Below are positions 61,906 through 64,000 of a stretch of 64,000 bases of DNA, one piece after another (position 1 is the stretch's first letter; each line of letters begins with the position of its first letter). The DNA lies in the NCBI GenBank assembly GCA_020852275.1, contig JADZBE010000007.1:124001-188000 (forward strand). Direction: 5' to 3'. The translations under genes were made by a program, and so were the position numbers. A model generated the notes under the pieces. It saw nothing but the letters and a program-made list of their open reading frames with translations. It did not search any database and had not been told where the DNA came from. This DNA comes from Phycisphaerales bacterium. GTDB taxonomy: Bacteria > Planctomycetota > Phycisphaerae > UBA1845.

Positions 61906-63831
61906 CTACGGACAGGTCGCCGTCAGGTCATTCCTGCAGCCCGCCGGGTCCGTCAGCTTCACCGTCTTGGGACCGGCGCTGTAGCAGCAGAGCGAGGTCT
62001 TGGCGCGGCGGCCGACGATCGGCGTGACCACGGGCGTTCCCGCGATGTTGAAGGTGACGGTTTCGCCGACGTGTGAATCATCGGTGAAGACGCACTTGGC
62101 GATGACCTTCCCGCCGGACCGGCACGTCGCGGTGAACTTCTTGAGATCCTCGCAGCGGGTGTCGATGATCGGCAGCCCCATGTTGTGCTGCGAGAAGCCG
62201 GCGTCGATCTGCGCATAGTGCGGCGAGCCGTTGTCGATGTTCCCGTCGTCGTCATCGAGAGTCGCCCAGTCCACGGCGATGCCCGGCTGGATGCCCGGCG
62301 GGTGCAGCAGGATGCTGTTGAGCCACAGGTCGCGGGTGAGCGTCAGGCCGTCGAAGCCGTCCAGATTGAGCGCTTCGAGCGTATGCCACGTGCATCCGGA
62401 GATCACCTCGCCGCAGAAATGCCCTTCGCCGCTGCACGGATACTGACGGTTCGCCGTGTCGCCGTTCCGCAGGCAGCCGGAGTTCTGCCCGAAGAAGTCC
62501 TCGCCGACGCAGGGGTTGTTGCCCGTCAGCGCCGCCGCGCAGTCCGCCATGCCCTCGTGATAGTCCGGGTAGGCCGGCCAGGCGTTCGTATGGCCCTTCT
62601 CAACGAGGTGGTGACCGTACTCATGCCACGCGACGGTCGAGTAGGCCATGTTCGGGCAGCCGCCGCCGGCGCGGTAGAAGTTGGTCGAAAGGTCGCCGCT
62701 AATGTCATAAAACGCGTTGCACGTTCCCGAGATGTTCACCTTGGCCTTGCGCTTCTCGGTGATCGGATAGCCGCCGTTGATCGAGAGCATCAGCTCGTTG
62801 ATCTCGTGCAGCTTGACCAGGGCGTTAACCTGCGCGGTGACGAACTCCGTCGGCGAGTTGTTGAGCGTGAAGTTGCCGGGACCCGGCGGAGTTACGGACT
62901 GGCTGGCGGAAAGCTCGCCGCCGGTTCCCATGTTGTCCACGTCGATGACGCGCCCGTTGAGATCCACGGTGATGGTCACGGCGCTGTTGCCGGCATTGGA
63001 GACCGTGTAGTTTCCGCTGTCGTCAGTATAGGTCTGCGCGCCGTTGCTGCTGTTGGTGATGTGTGCGTCGCCGATGGCGCGCATCACCGGCGGGTTGATG
63101 CCTTCATCGGGCTTCAGTCCGGGCGTGGCCTTGCCCTGCACGTTGCCCGAGATGTCGGTGTGCAGCACACCGTCGTGGCGCGCGACGATGGAGCCATCCT
63201 GCGCGTCCACGTACACGAGCCAGTTCTCATAGTTGGCGACATCATCGTTGCTGGCGGTCATTTTCCAAGCCAACGTGGGCGCGCCGGTCAACGGGTAGAC
63301 GACGAGCTGCGGCTCACTGAAGAGGTTCAGGTGTGCATACTCCCCCTGCACGATGCGCGACGCGGCGACTTCATCGATGTTTGGATTCGTCGAGAACCCC
63401 TCCGGAATCGCACGGAGGTCGGCGTTGACCAGCACGACGCCGTTGTCGTCGGAGCGGACCAGCACCGCCACGCCCGACTCATCCACGCGGAGTCCATCGT
63501 GAAACTGATCGAAGGTGAAAACGGTGAACGCGCCGTTGCGCACGTCCTGCGCGCCGGTGTTGACCAGGTTCTCCACCTGCACGCCGAACAGGTCGGCGTA
63601 TTGGTCCACGAAGGCGTAGGCTGCGTCCTGAGCGGTCTGTCCGCCGGAGAACGCCCGACCCCACACCTGGATGACGCGCGCACCGGATTCGTCGTATCGA
63701 AGATGCGCCTGAGGCTGTTCGGATGCGAAGCGGGCGAGCGCCGCGCTCTGCGTCTCCGTTGATGCCCAGGCCGTGCTCGCCAGCGCGGCACTAGCCAGCA
63801 GAACCATCAGTCCTATTCTTCCTGCCCTCAT
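61906..63831 (-). CDS. Secreted gluzincin metallopeptidase with Cys-rich C-terminal domain
   Basis: 641 residues. Signal peptide MRAGRIGLMVLLASAALAST ends near AWA. Residues about 30-190 form an FTP/PepSY-type propeptide. A carboxypeptidase-regulatory-like insert (GAQTYTDDSGNYTVSNAGN) precedes the catalytic domain with zinc motif HEYGHHLV and the distal Glu in HEGMADCAAAL, close to M36-like fungalysins. The last 80 residues (CEDLKKFTATCRSG, VGETVTFNIAGTP, GRRAKTSLCCYSAGP, GCRNDLTATCP) match the tails of proteins at 17894 and 22098. GGGAGG precedes ATG 63831. It ends in TAG. Confidence 0.9.
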   Translation of the reverse strand: MRAGRIGLMVLLASAALASTAWASTETQSAALARFASEQPQAHLRYDESGARVIQVWGRAFSGGQTAQDAAYAFVDQYADLFGVQVENLVNTGAQDVRNGAFTVFTFDQFHDGLRVDESGVAVLVRSDDNGVVLVNADLRAIPEGFSTNPNIDEVAASRIVQGEYAHLNLFSEPQLVVYPLTGAPTLAWKMTASNDDVANYENWLVYVDAQDGSIVARHDGVLHTDISGNVQGKATPGLKPDEGINPPVMRAIGDAHITNSSNGAQTYTDDSGNYTVSNAGNSAVTITVDLNGRVIDVDNMGTGGELSASQSVTPPGPGNFTLNNSPTEFVTAQVNALVKLHEINELMLSINGGYPITEKRKAKVNISGTCNAFYDISGDLSTNFYRAGGGCPNMAYSTVAWHEYGHHLVEKGHTNAWPAYPDYHEGMADCAAALTGNNPCVGEDFFGQNSGCLRNGDTANRQYPCSGEGHFCGEVISGCTWHTLEALNLDGFDGLTLTRDLWLNSILLHPPGIQPGIAVDWATLDDDDGNIDNGSPHYAQIDAGFSQHNMGLPIIDTRCEDLKKFTATCRSGGKVIAKCVFTDDSHVGETVTFNIAGTPVVTPIVGRRAKTSLCCYSAGPKTVKLTDPAGCRNDLTATCP

Positions 63832-64000
63832 CTCTCTATTCCTCCCTTGGTAAGTCTGCCGACCCCGGACCCGACGGTCCGGTATCCCCTGACCGGCTTA
63901 TGACATTGTAACCGATTGTGCGGAATTTGCAGCACGCCAGGCGAGGCTTTGCGGGTGAAGAGTGCGGTAAGTAATCCGCGCAGGGTGCCCCTCGCTGGCG

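Overview
The window is GC-rich bacterial chromosome and looks like a member of the Planctomycetota, probably Phycisphaerae-like. This is inferred from gene content: an ECF sigma factor translationally coupled to a Ser/Thr kinase with C-terminal repeats, a second kinase with a CHASE2-like sensor, a DUF1559-like prepilin, secreted proteins with the DGGGG...GGFWPG motif, tail-fibre-like surface proteins, and membrane proteins ending in CxxC zinc ribbons. No rRNA operon, CRISPR array, integrase or transposase was seen.

Layout. 0-8 kb: tRNA-Leu, a multi-pass membrane protein, a secreted M28 peptidase with PDZ domain, and two tandem TPR proteins. 8-12.4 kb: a four-module cation/proton antiporter (CPA2 + RCK + CBS + PTS-EIIA) lying between a decayed and an intact tRNA-Pro, each preceded by a 91-bp inverted-repeat element. 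12.4-22.6 kb: a coupled ECF sigma/kinase pair diverges from a run of secreted surface proteins (a 26-residue-repeat fibre protein broken by one amber codon, a GIGTxxP fibre protein, a metzincin protease and two proteins with a shared Cys-rich C-terminal domain). 22.7-27.3 kb: a third element copy with a tRNA-Pro remnant, a GyrI-like protein, a glycoside-hydrolase-like protein and miaB. 27.9-30.4 kb: the CHASE2 kinase. 30.5-41.6 kb: one strand carries a complete aerobic terminal oxidase cluster (cupredoxin, ctaA, ctaB, ABC exporter pair, Sco, DUF420, coxB, coxA, coxC, coxD and two small membrane proteins). 42-52 kb: housekeeping and regulatory genes (TPR-YggX fusion, sigma-70 factor, tandem DinB, glyS with a duplicated 3' fragment, SGNH hydrolase, LON-domain protein, ispD, an amber-interrupted sigma factor). 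53-64 kb: a PIN-TRAM membrane protein, a 3-hydroxyanthranilate pathway pair (dioxygenase and ACMS decarboxylase) embedded among zinc-ribbon membrane proteins, a prepilin, a DCC protein, and two secreted proteins including a gluzincin protease.

The oxidase genes should work as a unit: CtaB and CtaA make heme O and heme A, Sco and DUF420 act in copper delivery and assembly, and CoxABCD form the enzyme. The 15.2-22.6 kb region reads as a possible kinase/ECF-controlled cell-surface locus, which is inference.

The most interesting signals are: (1) a 91-bp inverted-repeat element present three times at identical length, each beside an intact, degraded or nearly deleted tRNA-Pro; (2) a shared C-terminal Cys domain ending in CP on three unrelated secreted proteins; (3) two genes, a surface fibre and a sigma factor, each interrupted by a single in-frame TAG; and (4) extra segments kept in frame inside housekeeping enzymes (ACMS decarboxylase, glycyl-tRNA synthetase, MiaB), two of them made of palindromic repeat sequence.
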